The notes under the pieces: model-generated
The model's database searches: none
Told to the model about the DNA's origin: nothing
The model's input: the letters and a program-made list of their open reading frames with translations, nothing else
Part shown: in pieces, positions 24,518 through 32,191 of the stretch
How the letters are laid out: every line of letters begins with the position of its first letter
Position numbering within the stretch: position 1 is the stretch's first letter
Translations under genes and position numbers: made by a program
Assembly: GCA_030653175.1 (NCBI GenBank)
Contig: JAURZV010000068.1
Span: 1-32,328, forward strand
From: Methylobacter sp.
GTDB lineage: Bacteria > Pseudomonadota > Gammaproteobacteria > Methylococcales > Methylomonadaceae
Length of the DNA: 32,328 bases
Direction of reading: 5' to 3'

Positions 24518-26003
24518 ACTGTCTCACTAGCAACTCATCTTTCTCATCTACAAACAATGAACCGTCAACTGCGGTATTGCGCTGCCATTTCAGGACCTGA
24601 AACGGCGACGTCCCCGCCGGACTATCCGGTTTTTTTATCAGCGCTTTGATGGTGGCCGTTGTGCCATCATCCAACTGCGCTTCGGCAACAACCGTAATCA
24701 CACCTTTTTGTTCTGTTCCGTCATTGATAGCTATTGCAGGTGCGTTCTCACCCGTTTGTCCGGACGCCACACCTGGATTAGCGACTACCGGAATTGTCGG
24801 GGCGGGCAAGCCGGTTATCGCACTTTCCCGCCTGGCCGCAATATATTGGTCTATCAATCCGGCATCCATTCCCGGTAATACATATAAAACCTCTTTGGCC
24901 GCCTGAGTCACATCAACCTTGGGCTGTCCCGAGTAGACCGTGACCAGATTTTCAATCCACTTGAAGGTCTGTTCATTCATGCCCAATACCAGCTGTAATT
25001 CCTCAATAGACTGAAACGGCTTGTTGCGCGGCCGGTAGCTTAAGCCTGCGTCTTTATATTCTTCTTTCTCCGCGCCCTCTATATGCACCAGATCATCCGC
25101 ATCGCGCCAATCGAGAATCGCATTAACCAATCTGGTTTGCAACTCGACATCAACAGGCGCGTGAAACATAAGCCCTTGTAACAGGGACTGGTCGGCACTA
25201 TTTAAATCCACTTTGCCTGTTTCAGATAGTAGCCGGACTCTGACCTTCGAATCCGCGTAATCTAGTTGGTAAATACTGCCATCGGTTCGCCAGCGCTGCC
25301 GCTGATCGGGATTCATTAACATCAGCTCTGCTATGGCAAGCCCTGATTCTGCAACAGCCATGGCCTGGGCATTATTACTGCTGCCGGTCACAATGCCCGC
25401 TTCCCGCCGCATACTAAGAGCAAAACTACCGGCCATAATGGCCAGCAGACTCAACACCCACAAAACCAGAACAAGGGCAAAGCCGCCAGACCTGATCAAT
25501 TGCCACCCTCTAACGATGCCGCGTTTACTCCAGTCTCTGCACCTGCAACTTTAAGCTCTATGATCATTTCCGGCCAAAAAACACCATTTGTAGTGTTGAT
25601 GTTGATTTTGACCAATTTAGGTTGAACGTCTTTTTCCAGCCATTCATCCTGCCAACTGTTTTTGCTAACATCATCATCGGCAGCGCCAAAATAAGCCAGC
25701 GTAAAACCGCTTACATGCCTTAACAAAACCGCCTCTTCCTGATGCCATTCTTCGCCCTCGCTTACCGGAAAAAACGGCGTCAGCGTCACTTTGATAACCT
25801 GCTCTTTATCTTGTTGCTGCTGCTGTATTGAAAACAGCTGCATGCCTGCTCTACCGACGCTTGCAGGAAAAACCGAGACAAACTGCAAGGACTTCTTTTT
25901 GCCTTGAAAAGAGAATGTTTTATCCTTGTTTTCCGTCGCCGCGGCATTCCCATCATCCCTGGCGGTTCCCGACCGGCTTGCGGCATACCCACCATCCCTG
26001 GCG
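24304..26003. repeat. 41-bp repeat shared by gspL and gspJ coding sequences
   Basis: The 41 bases at 24304-24344 (in gspL) and 25963-26003 (in gspJ) differ at only three positions and share CTTGCGGCATAC and CACCATCCCTGGCG blocks. Both are read in the same frame, giving ARDGVYAASQSGT in GspL and ARDGGYAASRSGT in GspJ. In gspJ a second partial copy follows in tandem (25941-25964). The span given covers both copies; the sequence between them is ordinary gsp coding sequence. Confidence 0.85.
24492..25499 (-). CDS. gspK: T2SS minor pseudopilin GspK
   Basis: A 335-aa pseudopilus tip protein. The short leader MIRSGG is followed by FALVLVLWVLSLLAIMAGSF, a prepilin helix lacking Glu5, as is normal for GspK. 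Helical saposin-like GspK domains follow: GKVDLNSADQSLLQGLMF (95-112), AILDWRDADD and YRPRNKPFQSIEELQLVLGM (155-174). The insert around 226-260 (Pro/Ala/Gly-rich) is longer than I expect and could be linker. It should cap the pseudopilus with GspI and GspJ. It overlaps gspJ by four bases (ATGA). Confidence 0.93.
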   Translation of the reverse strand: MIRSGGFALVLVLWVLSLLAIMAGSFALSMRREAGIVTGSSNNAQAMAVAESGLAIAELMLMNPDQRQRWRTDGSIYQLDYADSKVRVRLLSETGKVDLNSADQSLLQGLMFHAPVDVELQTRLVNAILDWRDADDLVHIEGAEKEEYKDAGLSYRPRNKPFQSIEELQLVLGMNEQTFKWIENLVTVYSGQPKVDVTQAAKEVLYVLPGMDAGLIDQYIAARRESAITGLPAPTIPVVANPGVASGQTGENAPAIAINDGTEQKGVITVVAEAQLDDGTTATIKALIKKPDSPAGTSPFQVLKWQRNTAVDGSLFVDEKDELLVRQYAEPEFND

Positions 26004-26293
26004 GTAAAATCATCCCATAAAGGTATGGCCGAGGATAAATGCCGCTGAAAAAAGTTATAGACTACGGCGACCTCGTTCACTTCGGCTATTTTGTTTTCTC
26101 CCTGCTCCCAGCTTTGGGCGCAAATTCTCAAGCTACTGAACAATAACACCACCATAATGCTTAATAGTGTCATTGCTATCAGAACCTCAATCAGCGTGAA
26201 GCCCATCGCATATCTTAAACCTGGGAAATGGTGCGCGATGCACACCCTGCCTTGAACCTTGACCCCTGATCCTTGCGCCTGAGCTTTCCTCAT
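25496..26293 (-). CDS. gspJ: T2SS minor pseudopilin GspJ, with repeat insertion
   Basis: A 265-aa pseudopilin. The prepilin site is AMG-FTLIEVLIAMTLL, with cleavage after Gly31 and Glu at +5. The 31-residue leader is long and partly made of simple repeats (KAQAQGSGVKVQG). ATG 26293 overlaps the gspI stop as ATGA, which supports it. After PLWDDF the repeat-derived segment TARDGGYAASRSGTARDDG (97-115) interrupts what should be a surface loop before FSFQGKKKSLQFVS, where GspJ homologues normally run on directly. It forms the pseudopilus tip with GspI and GspK. Confidence 0.92.
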   Translation of the reverse strand: MRKAQAQGSGVKVQGRVCIAHHFPGLRYAMGFTLIEVLIAMTLLSIMVVLLFSSLRICAQSWEQGENKIAEVNEVAVVYNFFQRHLSSAIPLWDDFTARDGGYAASRSGTARDDGNAAATENKDKTFSFQGKKKSLQFVSVFPASVGRAGMQLFSIQQQQQDKEQVIKVTLTPFFPVSEGEEWHQEEAVLLRHVSGFTLAYFGAADDDVSKNSWQDEWLEKDVQPKLVKININTTNGVFWPEMIIELKVAGAETGVNAASLEGGN

Positions 26294-26691
26294 AACACTT
26301 TGTTCGCCAGTTTCAATGTTATTAACTCAACCTGTCTGCCGGCGGTTCCGGCATCATCACCCCAGCTTACGATAACCTTAACCTTAAAAAGCACTGCGGC
26401 TAAGGTCGTGACATCTAAGTTTTCAGCCGTGAATTGGAACGGGCTAACGGACACCCGCCAATGGTATTTTTCATTTTCCAGCCCGGTAGTTTCGCCTTGC
26501 TGCAAGGGCGTTTCCACGCCTGTTCGGGCCATTAAAGATTCGGCAATCTGGACGGCTGCGGTATATTCCTCGGCAACGCCTGCGGTATTAATACCGGCAG
26601 AAAATACCTTCAGCAAAATCCCTAAGGAAAGCGCCAGAATTGAAAACGCAATCAGGATTTCCAGTAAAGAAAAGCCGCGCTGTTTATTCAT
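26290..26691 (-). CDS. gspI: T2SS minor pseudopilin GspI
   Basis: A 133-aa minor pseudopilin with a six-residue leader, MNKQRG, followed by FSLLEILIAFSILALSLGIL (Glu at +5). The rest, AGVAEEYTAAVQIAESLMAR and YHWRVSVSPFQF, matches GspI. ATG 26691 is preferred; the frame allows a TTG four codons earlier (26703). It overlaps the gspH stop by eight bases and the gspJ start by four. It nucleates the pseudopilus tip with GspJ and GspK. No anomalies. Confidence 0.93.
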   Translation of the reverse strand: MNKQRGFSLLEILIAFSILALSLGILLKVFSAGINTAGVAEEYTAAVQIAESLMARTGVETPLQQGETTGLENEKYHWRVSVSPFQFTAENLDVTTLAAVLFKVKVIVSWGDDAGTAGRQVELITLKLANKVL

Positions 26692-27175
26692 TTTCAAGTT
26701 CAACTTGGCCGGTTAACCAGTTTATATCCATTTTCCACGATGTCTGCCCCCGTTCCAGCGTGATTCTTCCTCCCGTGGAGGAGCCATCGGCAAAAAAACG
26801 GATGTTCGCTGTGCCTTTTCCGGTTAATTCGCTTTGCGCAGTCACCACGGCGATATCAATACCCTCGGGTATTTGATAAAGCTTGTCCCGACCGCTGACC
26901 GTGTAGTTGTTATTACCAAGATCAATGGCAACCGTGGTTTCCTGATGGGTCATTAAAGCCTGCCCTCTGGCATAACGTAGCGCTGAAACTATATCTCTTG
27001 CCGCCGCCTTGATTTGGGTAGAGTCGCTCCCTGACGACAGGTTAAGACCGATCACCGAAAAACCCAGAACAACGACAAAAAGCACTACGGTCAACTCCAG
27101 CAAGGTAAAGCCGCGCTGCGGTTTGCCTCTCGCCAACAGTAGGCGCTTTAGGCGGCGCGGCGATTGAAGCTGCAT
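26684..27175 (-). CDS. gspH: T2SS minor pseudopilin GspH with repeat-derived leader
   Basis: A 163-aa pseudopilin from ATG 27175. The 22-residue leader MQLQSPRRLKRLLLARGKPQ-RG precedes FTLLELTVVLFVVVLGFSVI (Glu at +5), then the usual IKAAARDIVSALRYARGQAL and the small beta-domain ending in WLTGQVELENE. The open frame continues 166 codons upstream to 27673, but that extension is a mosaic of repeats and would bury the prepilin site 188 residues in. RLKRLL of the leader is encoded by a 17-mer that is intergenic at 15132-15148, so the start of this gene has been rebuilt from repeats. Function: joins the minor tip to GspG. Confidence 0.88.
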   Translation of the reverse strand: MQLQSPRRLKRLLLARGKPQRGFTLLELTVVLFVVVLGFSVIGLNLSSGSDSTQIKAAARDIVSALRYARGQALMTHQETTVAIDLGNNNYTVSGRDKLYQIPEGIDIAVVTAQSELTGKGTANIRFFADGSSTGGRITLERGQTSWKMDINWLTGQVELENE

Positions 27176-27663
27176 TCCCACGCCTGTCCTGAGCTTTGTC
27201 GAAGGGCATCGCGTAGGAACGAGACGAACCTTCTGTGCTAGTTCCCAAGCTCCAGCTTGGGAATTCGGTGCGGGAAGCTGGAGCTTCAATACTGTTGACT
27301 TTAGAGCGTCAGCTCCTTCTCCCTCAGGGAGAAGGCTGGGATGAGGGGATACAAATAAGCTTTTTTCCTTATTTTGATTTCCCCTCGGCAACTGCTCCAT
27401 GCGTTGCTCTACCTCCTGCATCCCTGCAAGTCGTCCCGCTGGAGAGGGCTTTGCATTGCTTAATTCAACAGTATTGAGCTCCAGCTTCCCGCCTCGCGGA
27501 GCTAGAACTCCGTCATCCGGGTTCACAAGCTCCAGCTTGTGAACCCGCGTATAGGTAAAGCCGTGCTGCGGTTTGCCTCTCAGCGCAGCGCGCTGAGACT
27601 GCATTCCCACGCAGCGCGTAGGAACGAGACGAACCTTTTGCCTTTCGTCCTTCGCCTTGCGCC
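27103..27663. repeat. Mosaic of repeats between gspG and gspH, with a duplicated gspH leader
   Basis: The 488 bases between the gspG stop and the chosen gspH start are almost all repeats. AGGTAAAGCC-CGCTGCGGTTTGCCTCT-like segments occur at about 27103-27130 (real gspH) and 27553-27580 (a remnant reading RGKPQHGFTYT). GCATTCCCACGC and GCGTAGGAACGAGACGAACC flank both copies. Also present: palindromes TTCCCAAGCT-CC-AGCTTGGGAA (27242-27263) and GTTCACAAGCT-CC-AGCTTGTGAAC (27521-27544), the 65-base repeat copy 2 (27286-27350), and inverted arms at 27272-27298 and 27465-27490. CCTTTTGCCTTTCG-type sequence at 27634-27659 recurs at 28083-28108 in the gspG leader. No stop codon interrupts the gspH frame. 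Confidence 0.8.
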
Positions 27664-28128
27664 TCACTCCCAACTAACTATATCCTGATCTTCGCCTTCG
27701 CCGCCTTCCTTGCCATCCGCCCCTAAGGTGAGCAAATCGAATTTCCCGTGCTCGCCGGGAGATACGTAATGATATTCCTGTTGCCACGGATCCAGCGGCA
27801 TTTTGGCTTTACGCAAATAAGGGCCGTTCCAGCGTTTGGCGCTGTCGGGCGATTCAATCAAGGACTTCAAGCCTTGCTCGGAGGTCGGATAATTGCCCAA
27901 GTCCAGTTTGTACATATCCAGGGCGGCCGCCAGATCTTCAATTTGCACCTTGGCCGCTTTGGTTTTGGATTCGCCCATGTGCTTCATGACCTGCGGTCCG
28001 ACTATCCCGGCCAGCATCGCAATAATGCCCAGCACGACCAACAACTCAAGCAAGGTAAAACCCCGCTGACGCAAAGCCCCGGCCTTTTGCCTTTCGCCTT
28101 TCGCCTTGAATCTTAATATCTGTTTCAT
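27664..28128 (-). CDS. gspG: T2SS major pseudopilin GspG
   Basis: A 154-aa major pseudopilin forming the T2SS piston. Leader of 23 residues (MKQILRFKAKGERQKAGALR, then QRG), cleaved before FTLLELLVVLGIIAMLAGIV with Glu at +5. YKLDLGNYPTSEQGLKSLIE and the calcium-binding C-terminal loop LGADGKEGGEGEDQDIVSWE are diagnostic. Its leader is longer than usual, and KAKGERQK is encoded by a repeat that recurs just after the gene as KAKDERQK. GGAG lies 12 bases before ATG 28128. Followed by the repeat-filled spacer before gspH. Confidence 0.96.
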   Translation of the reverse strand: MKQILRFKAKGERQKAGALRQRGFTLLELLVVLGIIAMLAGIVGPQVMKHMGESKTKAAKVQIEDLAAALDMYKLDLGNYPTSEQGLKSLIESPDSAKRWNGPYLRKAKMPLDPWQQEYHYVSPGEHGKFDLLTLGADGKEGGEGEDQDIVSWE

Positions 28129-28146
28129 AATGTAGTATTTCTCCGT

Positions 28147-29364
28147 TTAAAAAGCCAAATCGTTAACACTCAGGATAGCCAGCAGAATCGACACGATGAT
28201 GCCCGCAATCATCAGTCCTAATGAAATTATCAAAGCCGGTTCCAGCAATGCCAGCATACGCTGTATCGCCACTCTAAGCTGTTTATCGTAAATAGTCGCC
28301 ACACGCAGCAGCATTTCTTCCAGGCGTCCTGTCTCCTCACCCATTTTTATCATTTGCATGGCCATTTTTGGGAATATTCCTTTTTCCAGTAACGCATCCG
28401 ACATATTTTTACCCTGCCTTAACTGCTCTTCGGTATCCTGAATGGCCGCCGCCAAAACCAGGTTGTCTACTGTTTCGCGGACAATCACCAGCGCCGCCAG
28501 TATCGAAACACCATTACCCAATAAAGTGCCCAACGTACGACTGATGTTGGCGGTTTCCTTGTTCAAAATAATCGTCCCGGCCAGCGGCAACTTTAAAAAA
28601 CGGCCGTCCCAGACCTTCTTTTTTACCGGATCGGCCATCTGAAGATTCATATAACCGGTGACTAATACAACACCCAAAATCAATAGCCACCAATAGCTTT
28701 GCAACCATTCGGCCAGTCCCACCACGATCTGCGTCGATACCGGCAGCGCCTTGCCTGCGCTTTCAAACATTTCGGAAAATTGCGGCACCACGAAAGTCAG
28801 CATCACAAACAAAGAGGCCAATGACATAATCAGCAAGATGGCCGGATAGATCAATGCTGTGCTAACCGTTTCTTTTAATTCCCGAGAACGCTCCAGATAT
28901 TCCGACAAACGCGTTAATACTTCGCCCAAACTGCCCCCGGCCTCACCGGCGCGTATCATGTTCAGGTAAAACTTGCTGAAAATGCCGGACTGCTTTTCCA
29001 ATGCATCGGCCAAGGTAGAGCCGCCTTTTACTTTATCCAGAACCCTGGCGATCAACTTGGTCACCCGCTCGTTGTCTTCAGTCAAGTCAATCAATACCAG
29101 CAAAGACTTATCCAAAGGCAAACCGGATTCCAGCAAAGTTGCCAATTCGCCGGTGAACAAGGAAATATCTTTTTGCGATAATCCGGACTGTTTTATACCC
29201 AGTCTTAAGCCCAAAAACGATTTGGCGCCGGCCGGTATAACACGAATAGGGATATAGCCTTCCGTCTGCAAGGCCGCAATCAACTGTCGTTCGTCAACCG
29301 CGTCCCTGACGCCTTCTTCAGTCTCGCCGAGACTATTAACCGCTTTGTAGGCAAATAAAGTCAT
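28147..29364 (-). CDS. gspF: T2SS inner-membrane platform protein GspF
   Basis: A 405-aa polytopic protein at the base of the pseudopilus. It starts MTLFAYKAVNSLGETEEG, the usual GspF start; the longer frame to 29430 runs through a palindromic repeat and is not used. Two GspF domains are seen, with LFTGELATLLESGLPLDKSL and AGEAGGSLGEVLTRLSEYLE in the first, and ISRTLGTLLGNGVSILAALV and MIKMGEETGRLEEMLLRVA in the second. There are three membrane segments (AILLIMSLASLFVMLTFVV, WWLLILGVVLVTGYM, ALIISLGLMIAGIIVSILLA). Separated from gspE by a 74-base hairpin-forming spacer. Confidence 0.95.
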   Translation of the reverse strand: MTLFAYKAVNSLGETEEGVRDAVDERQLIAALQTEGYIPIRVIPAGAKSFLGLRLGIKQSGLSQKDISLFTGELATLLESGLPLDKSLLVLIDLTEDNERVTKLIARVLDKVKGGSTLADALEKQSGIFSKFYLNMIRAGEAGGSLGEVLTRLSEYLERSRELKETVSTALIYPAILLIMSLASLFVMLTFVVPQFSEMFESAGKALPVSTQIVVGLAEWLQSYWWLLILGVVLVTGYMNLQMADPVKKKVWDGRFLKLPLAGTIILNKETANISRTLGTLLGNGVSILAALVIVRETVDNLVLAAAIQDTEEQLRQGKNMSDALLEKGIFPKMAMQMIKMGEETGRLEEMLLRVATIYDKQLRVAIQRMLALLEPALIISLGLMIAGIIVSILLAILSVNDLAF

Positions 29365-29374
29365 ACATTCGTTT

Positions 29375-29431
29375 TGTGGGGGCGACTTTAGTCGCCCAGT
29401 CAGCCAAGGGGCGACTAAAGTCTCCCCCACA
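29375..29431. repeat. Palindromic repeat in the gspE-gspF spacer
   Basis: Arms of about 23 bases at 29375-29397 and 29408-29431 with one mismatch: TGTGGGGGCGACTTTAGTCG mirrored by CGACTAAAGTC-TCCCCCACA. The GGGGCGAC...GTCGCCC frame resembles the palindromes at 15353 and in recC, but with a different centre. The transcript would fold into a strong hairpin between two cistrons and could set the gspE to gspF ratio. No T-tract follows, so it is not a plain terminator. Confidence 0.75.
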
Positions 29432-29438
29432 GATATTG

Positions 29439-31124
29439 CTAGGATTCCGCAGAAGTAACACGCAGCACTTCTTCCAAAGTGGTAATCCCCTGCAGGGCTT
29501 TGACTAGGCCGTTTTCATACATTGTGGTCATACCTTCCTCAATGGCCAGCCTCTGAATAGCCCCGGCCTCTTCATGTGCCATAATCAATTTACGGAGCGG
29601 ATCGGTCATCTGCAGAAATTCAATAATCGCCAGTCGTCCGCGATAACCCAAGCCCCCGCAAGACGGACAGCCGACCGGTTTGTATAAAACGATATCGCCC
29701 GTTGGAGCAAACCGTCGTAACTTCATGCCATCAATGATGTCCGAGGAAGGCGTATAGCGTTGCTTGCATTCAGGACACAGTTTTCTTACCAGACGTTGCG
29801 CCAATATGCCGTTGACGGTGGAGGTGAGCAGATATTCTTCGAGGCCCATATCCAGCAACCGGGTGACACCGCCGGCCGCGTCGTTAGTATGCAGCGTCGA
29901 TAATACCAAATGCCCGGTCAATGCGGATTGCACGGCGATTCTTGCGGTCTCCAGATCGCGCATTTCGCCGATCATGATCACGTCGGGATCTTGCCGCACG
30001 ATAGAACGCAACGCCGATGCAAAGGTCAAGCCTATTTGCGGTTTGGCCTGAATCTGGTTGACCCCGTCCATCTGGTATTCGACCGGATCTTCAACGGTGA
30101 TGATTTTTCGCTCGGAGGTGTTGAGCTGTTTTAGCGCGGCATACATCGTGGTGGATTTTCCGCTACCGGTCGGGCCGGTAATCAGGATAATGCCGTGCGG
30201 CTGAGACAGTACATCGATAAACTGCTGTAGATGCTTGCCGGAAAAGCCCAGCGCGGCAAAATCCAACACCGTAGTTTCCTTGTCCAGCAAACGGATCACT
30301 ACGCTTTCGCCGTACATCGTCGGTATCGTCGAAACCCGCAAATCCAGCTCCTTACCCAACATTTGCACCTTGATGCGGCCATCCTGCGGCAGGCGGCGTT
30401 CGGCGATGTTCAGCTTGGCCATGATCTTGATGCGCGAAATCACTGCGGCGGTGGATTTGACCGAAGGCGCATCTATTTCCTTTAAAACGCCATCGACACG
30501 GAGCCTGACCTTTAGCGATTGCTCAAAGGGTTCGATGTGAATGTCCGAGGCTCGGGTTTCAATCGCCCGTTGCATAATCAAATTGACCATTTTGATCACC
30601 GGCGCTTCGCTGGCCAAGTCTTTTAAATGCTCCAGATCTTCTTCGCGCAGATCATCGACGCTCAGGTCGTCAACAAGTTTATCCGTTTGTGGGTGGCTTT
30701 CGCCATACTGCACTTCCAGCGCTGCATCAATCTCTGAAAGCAGGCCGACTTTGGCGATGATATTTTTCCCTGTCGCCAGTTTTAACGCATCAATTACAAA
30801 CCGGTCTTCCGGGTCCATCAGGGCAACGGTAATGTCGTTATTGTTATTCAAGCCGATAACATGGTAGTTTTTTAAAAAGCGCAACGGCACGGTTTCCGGC
30901 AGTTGCATTTCCAGCGGATATTGATCCGGCGCAACCTTTTCAAACCGGCCCGATTCAACAAAAGCGTCGGCTACGTCCAGCTCCGAACACAGCCCGAGCT
31001 TAACCAGTAACTGCGGCACAGTTTCCGACACCGATGTTTTTTGCACGCGCTCAACTTTTTTTAATTCTGTGACGGAAAGTTTCTGCTTATCCTGCAAAAC
31101 AGTTAGCAACGATTCATATGCCAT
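29439..31124 (-). CDS. gspE: T2SS assembly ATPase GspE
   Basis: A 561-aa cytoplasmic ATPase that powers pseudopilus assembly. The N1 domain (1-140) binds GspL. Then come the Asp-box-like region RASDIHIEPFEQSLKVRLRV (191-210), Walker A GPTGSGKST (317-325), Walker B DVIMIGEMRD (381-390), His box SALTGHLVLSTLHTNDA and a four-Cys zinc site, CPEC (450-453) and CPSC (486-489). All are intact. Length is usual for the type with a long N1 domain (XpsE-like). It is the first gene of the operon. The ATG at 31124 has an AGGA only two bases away, so initiation may be weak. Confidence 0.96.
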   Translation of the reverse strand: MAYESLLTVLQDKQKLSVTELKKVERVQKTSVSETVPQLLVKLGLCSELDVADAFVESGRFEKVAPDQYPLEMQLPETVPLRFLKNYHVIGLNNNNDITVALMDPEDRFVIDALKLATGKNIIAKVGLLSEIDAALEVQYGESHPQTDKLVDDLSVDDLREEDLEHLKDLASEAPVIKMVNLIMQRAIETRASDIHIEPFEQSLKVRLRVDGVLKEIDAPSVKSTAAVISRIKIMAKLNIAERRLPQDGRIKVQMLGKELDLRVSTIPTMYGESVVIRLLDKETTVLDFAALGFSGKHLQQFIDVLSQPHGIILITGPTGSGKSTTMYAALKQLNTSERKIITVEDPVEYQMDGVNQIQAKPQIGLTFASALRSIVRQDPDVIMIGEMRDLETARIAVQSALTGHLVLSTLHTNDAAGGVTRLLDMGLEEYLLTSTVNGILAQRLVRKLCPECKQRYTPSSDIIDGMKLRRFAPTGDIVLYKPVGCPSCGGLGYRGRLAIIEFLQMTDPLRKLIMAHEEAGAIQRLAIEEGMTTMYENGLVKALQGITTLEEVLRVTSAES

Positions 31125-31164
31125 TATCCTGGAAAAGCCGGTAGGTATTGTATTTAGTGTATTA

Positions 31165-31193
31165 AGAATAGAATGTTAGCATTATTCAATCAA
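31165..31193 (-). promoter_or_regulatory. Candidate promoter of the T2SS operon
   Basis: On the minus strand, TTGATT (31193-31188) and TATTCT (31170-31165) are 17 bases apart, about 41 bases before the gspE start. Both hexamers are four of six to the sigma-70 consensus and the spacing is ideal. Confidence 0.4.
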
Positions 31194-31261
31194 TAGGCGT
31201 TATTACCTATCAAATGAACCTGCTATTTAGCTGAATATTTGATATTAAAGTCTCAAGTATC

Positions 31262-31294
31262 TTTTAATTCCAAGTGATTTTCTTGGGATTAAAA
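31262..31294. terminator. AT-rich hairpin upstream of gspE
   Basis: TTTTAATTCCAAG (31262-31274) pairs with CTTGGGATTAAAA (31282-31294), 13 pairs with one wobble, around a seven-base loop. The A/T-rich flanks would give U-tracts on either strand, so it could terminate transcription in both directions. No gene clearly ends here. Confidence 0.4.
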
Positions 31295-32122
31295 CTTTCT
31301 GCTTTTAGGTTGAACTGTCTTGTTGTGGAGCCAAAACCCTGTTTTTTGTTCATAACGACCATAAAAAATTTGCCTGCTCATTGATGCCTTAGTCGAATAA
31401 CATTTATATAGATTGAGGATTAAGACAGGCTTAAGCGCATTGTCGATACCGAAACGTAGTCTACCCCTGTCGCACCATGCGGCCCTTTGAGTCTATTATA
31501 CTCATTCCTCAACGCATCCGAGAAGTTCTGACAATTGATCCCGGCTGGGCAATACGTGGGATTATCCCGCTTGGGATTATATTATCCACAGCCTGCCTTC
31601 ATTCTATTGTCATCATAATTTGGACCATTAATTTCTCTTGCGACTCTTATCTGAACGGATATTTTCAACTTCCCCGTACATTGCCGGGCCTGGTTTTGTG
31701 CCATTTCCGGAAAAAATCCGGCATTATCGTTAGGGTTATCATCAAACCAAAGCTGTTCGTGCGCCATTTCAAAATTACCGGCTCCATCAGGAACATTATC
31801 CTGCGCGAAGGGTTCACTTCTCAATCCAAGGGATCTAAATCCAAATCAAAAGAAAGACGTCAGGTTACATTACTGCAAAAGGAAAAGTAACCTGATCAAC
31901 CTGCCCCTTTTTTTACCCTTCAAATAAACAAACACTTACGCTTCTATCGGCTTAGTTGGAATTGCCCGCGCAGCCGGCAAGTAGACTTGACAACCCATAA
32001 TAAGAGGGCGTAAAAATAAAATTCTTGCGTCATTACGCTCCTATAGGGTAATGATCGTTCATTGGATACGTAGGCCACCCGATAATCCGGTGACTGCTCA
32101 AACCGTTGAGGAGAAAGCGACC
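31295..32122. other. 828-base stretch without a confident gene
   Basis: Open frames exist on both strands over 31477-31890 (plus, 137 codons, hydrophobic) and 31582-31824 (minus, 80 codons, starting only at TTG and reading EMAHEQLWFDDNPNDNAGFF). Neither has a ribosome binding site or a family I know, and they overlap. The minus-strand frame has the more protein-like composition and could be a gene remnant. CAGGTTAC (31861-31868) pairs with GTAACCTG (31887-31894), followed after 12 bases by a run of T, a possible terminator. Confidence 0.35.
31987..32016 (+). promoter_or_regulatory. Candidate promoter for the intron-interrupted gene
   Basis: A perfect TTGACA at 31987-31992 is followed after 18 bases by TAAAAA (32011-32016), about 107 bases before the ATG at 32123. 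The -35 is strong and the -10 only fair. Confidence 0.35.
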
Positions 32123-32191
32123 ATGAGTAAAAAAGACGACATCGTTTTGCGAAGAAAAGAAGACCCGATAGAAGAAAAAGAACACACATAG
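32123..32191 (+). pseudogene. 5' end of a gene interrupted by a group II intron
   Basis: ATG 32123 is preceded by a strong Shine-Dalgarno, GAGGAG, at proper distance. Twenty-two codons follow (MSKKDDIVLRRKEDPIEEKE, then HT), highly charged, then TAG at 32189-32191, whose last base falls at the start of intron sequence. The stop therefore appears to be created by insertion of the intron in antisense orientation. The rest of the gene should continue beyond the intron, outside the window. I do not recognise the product. A complete 22-aa peptide gene is the less likely alternative. Confidence 0.5.
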
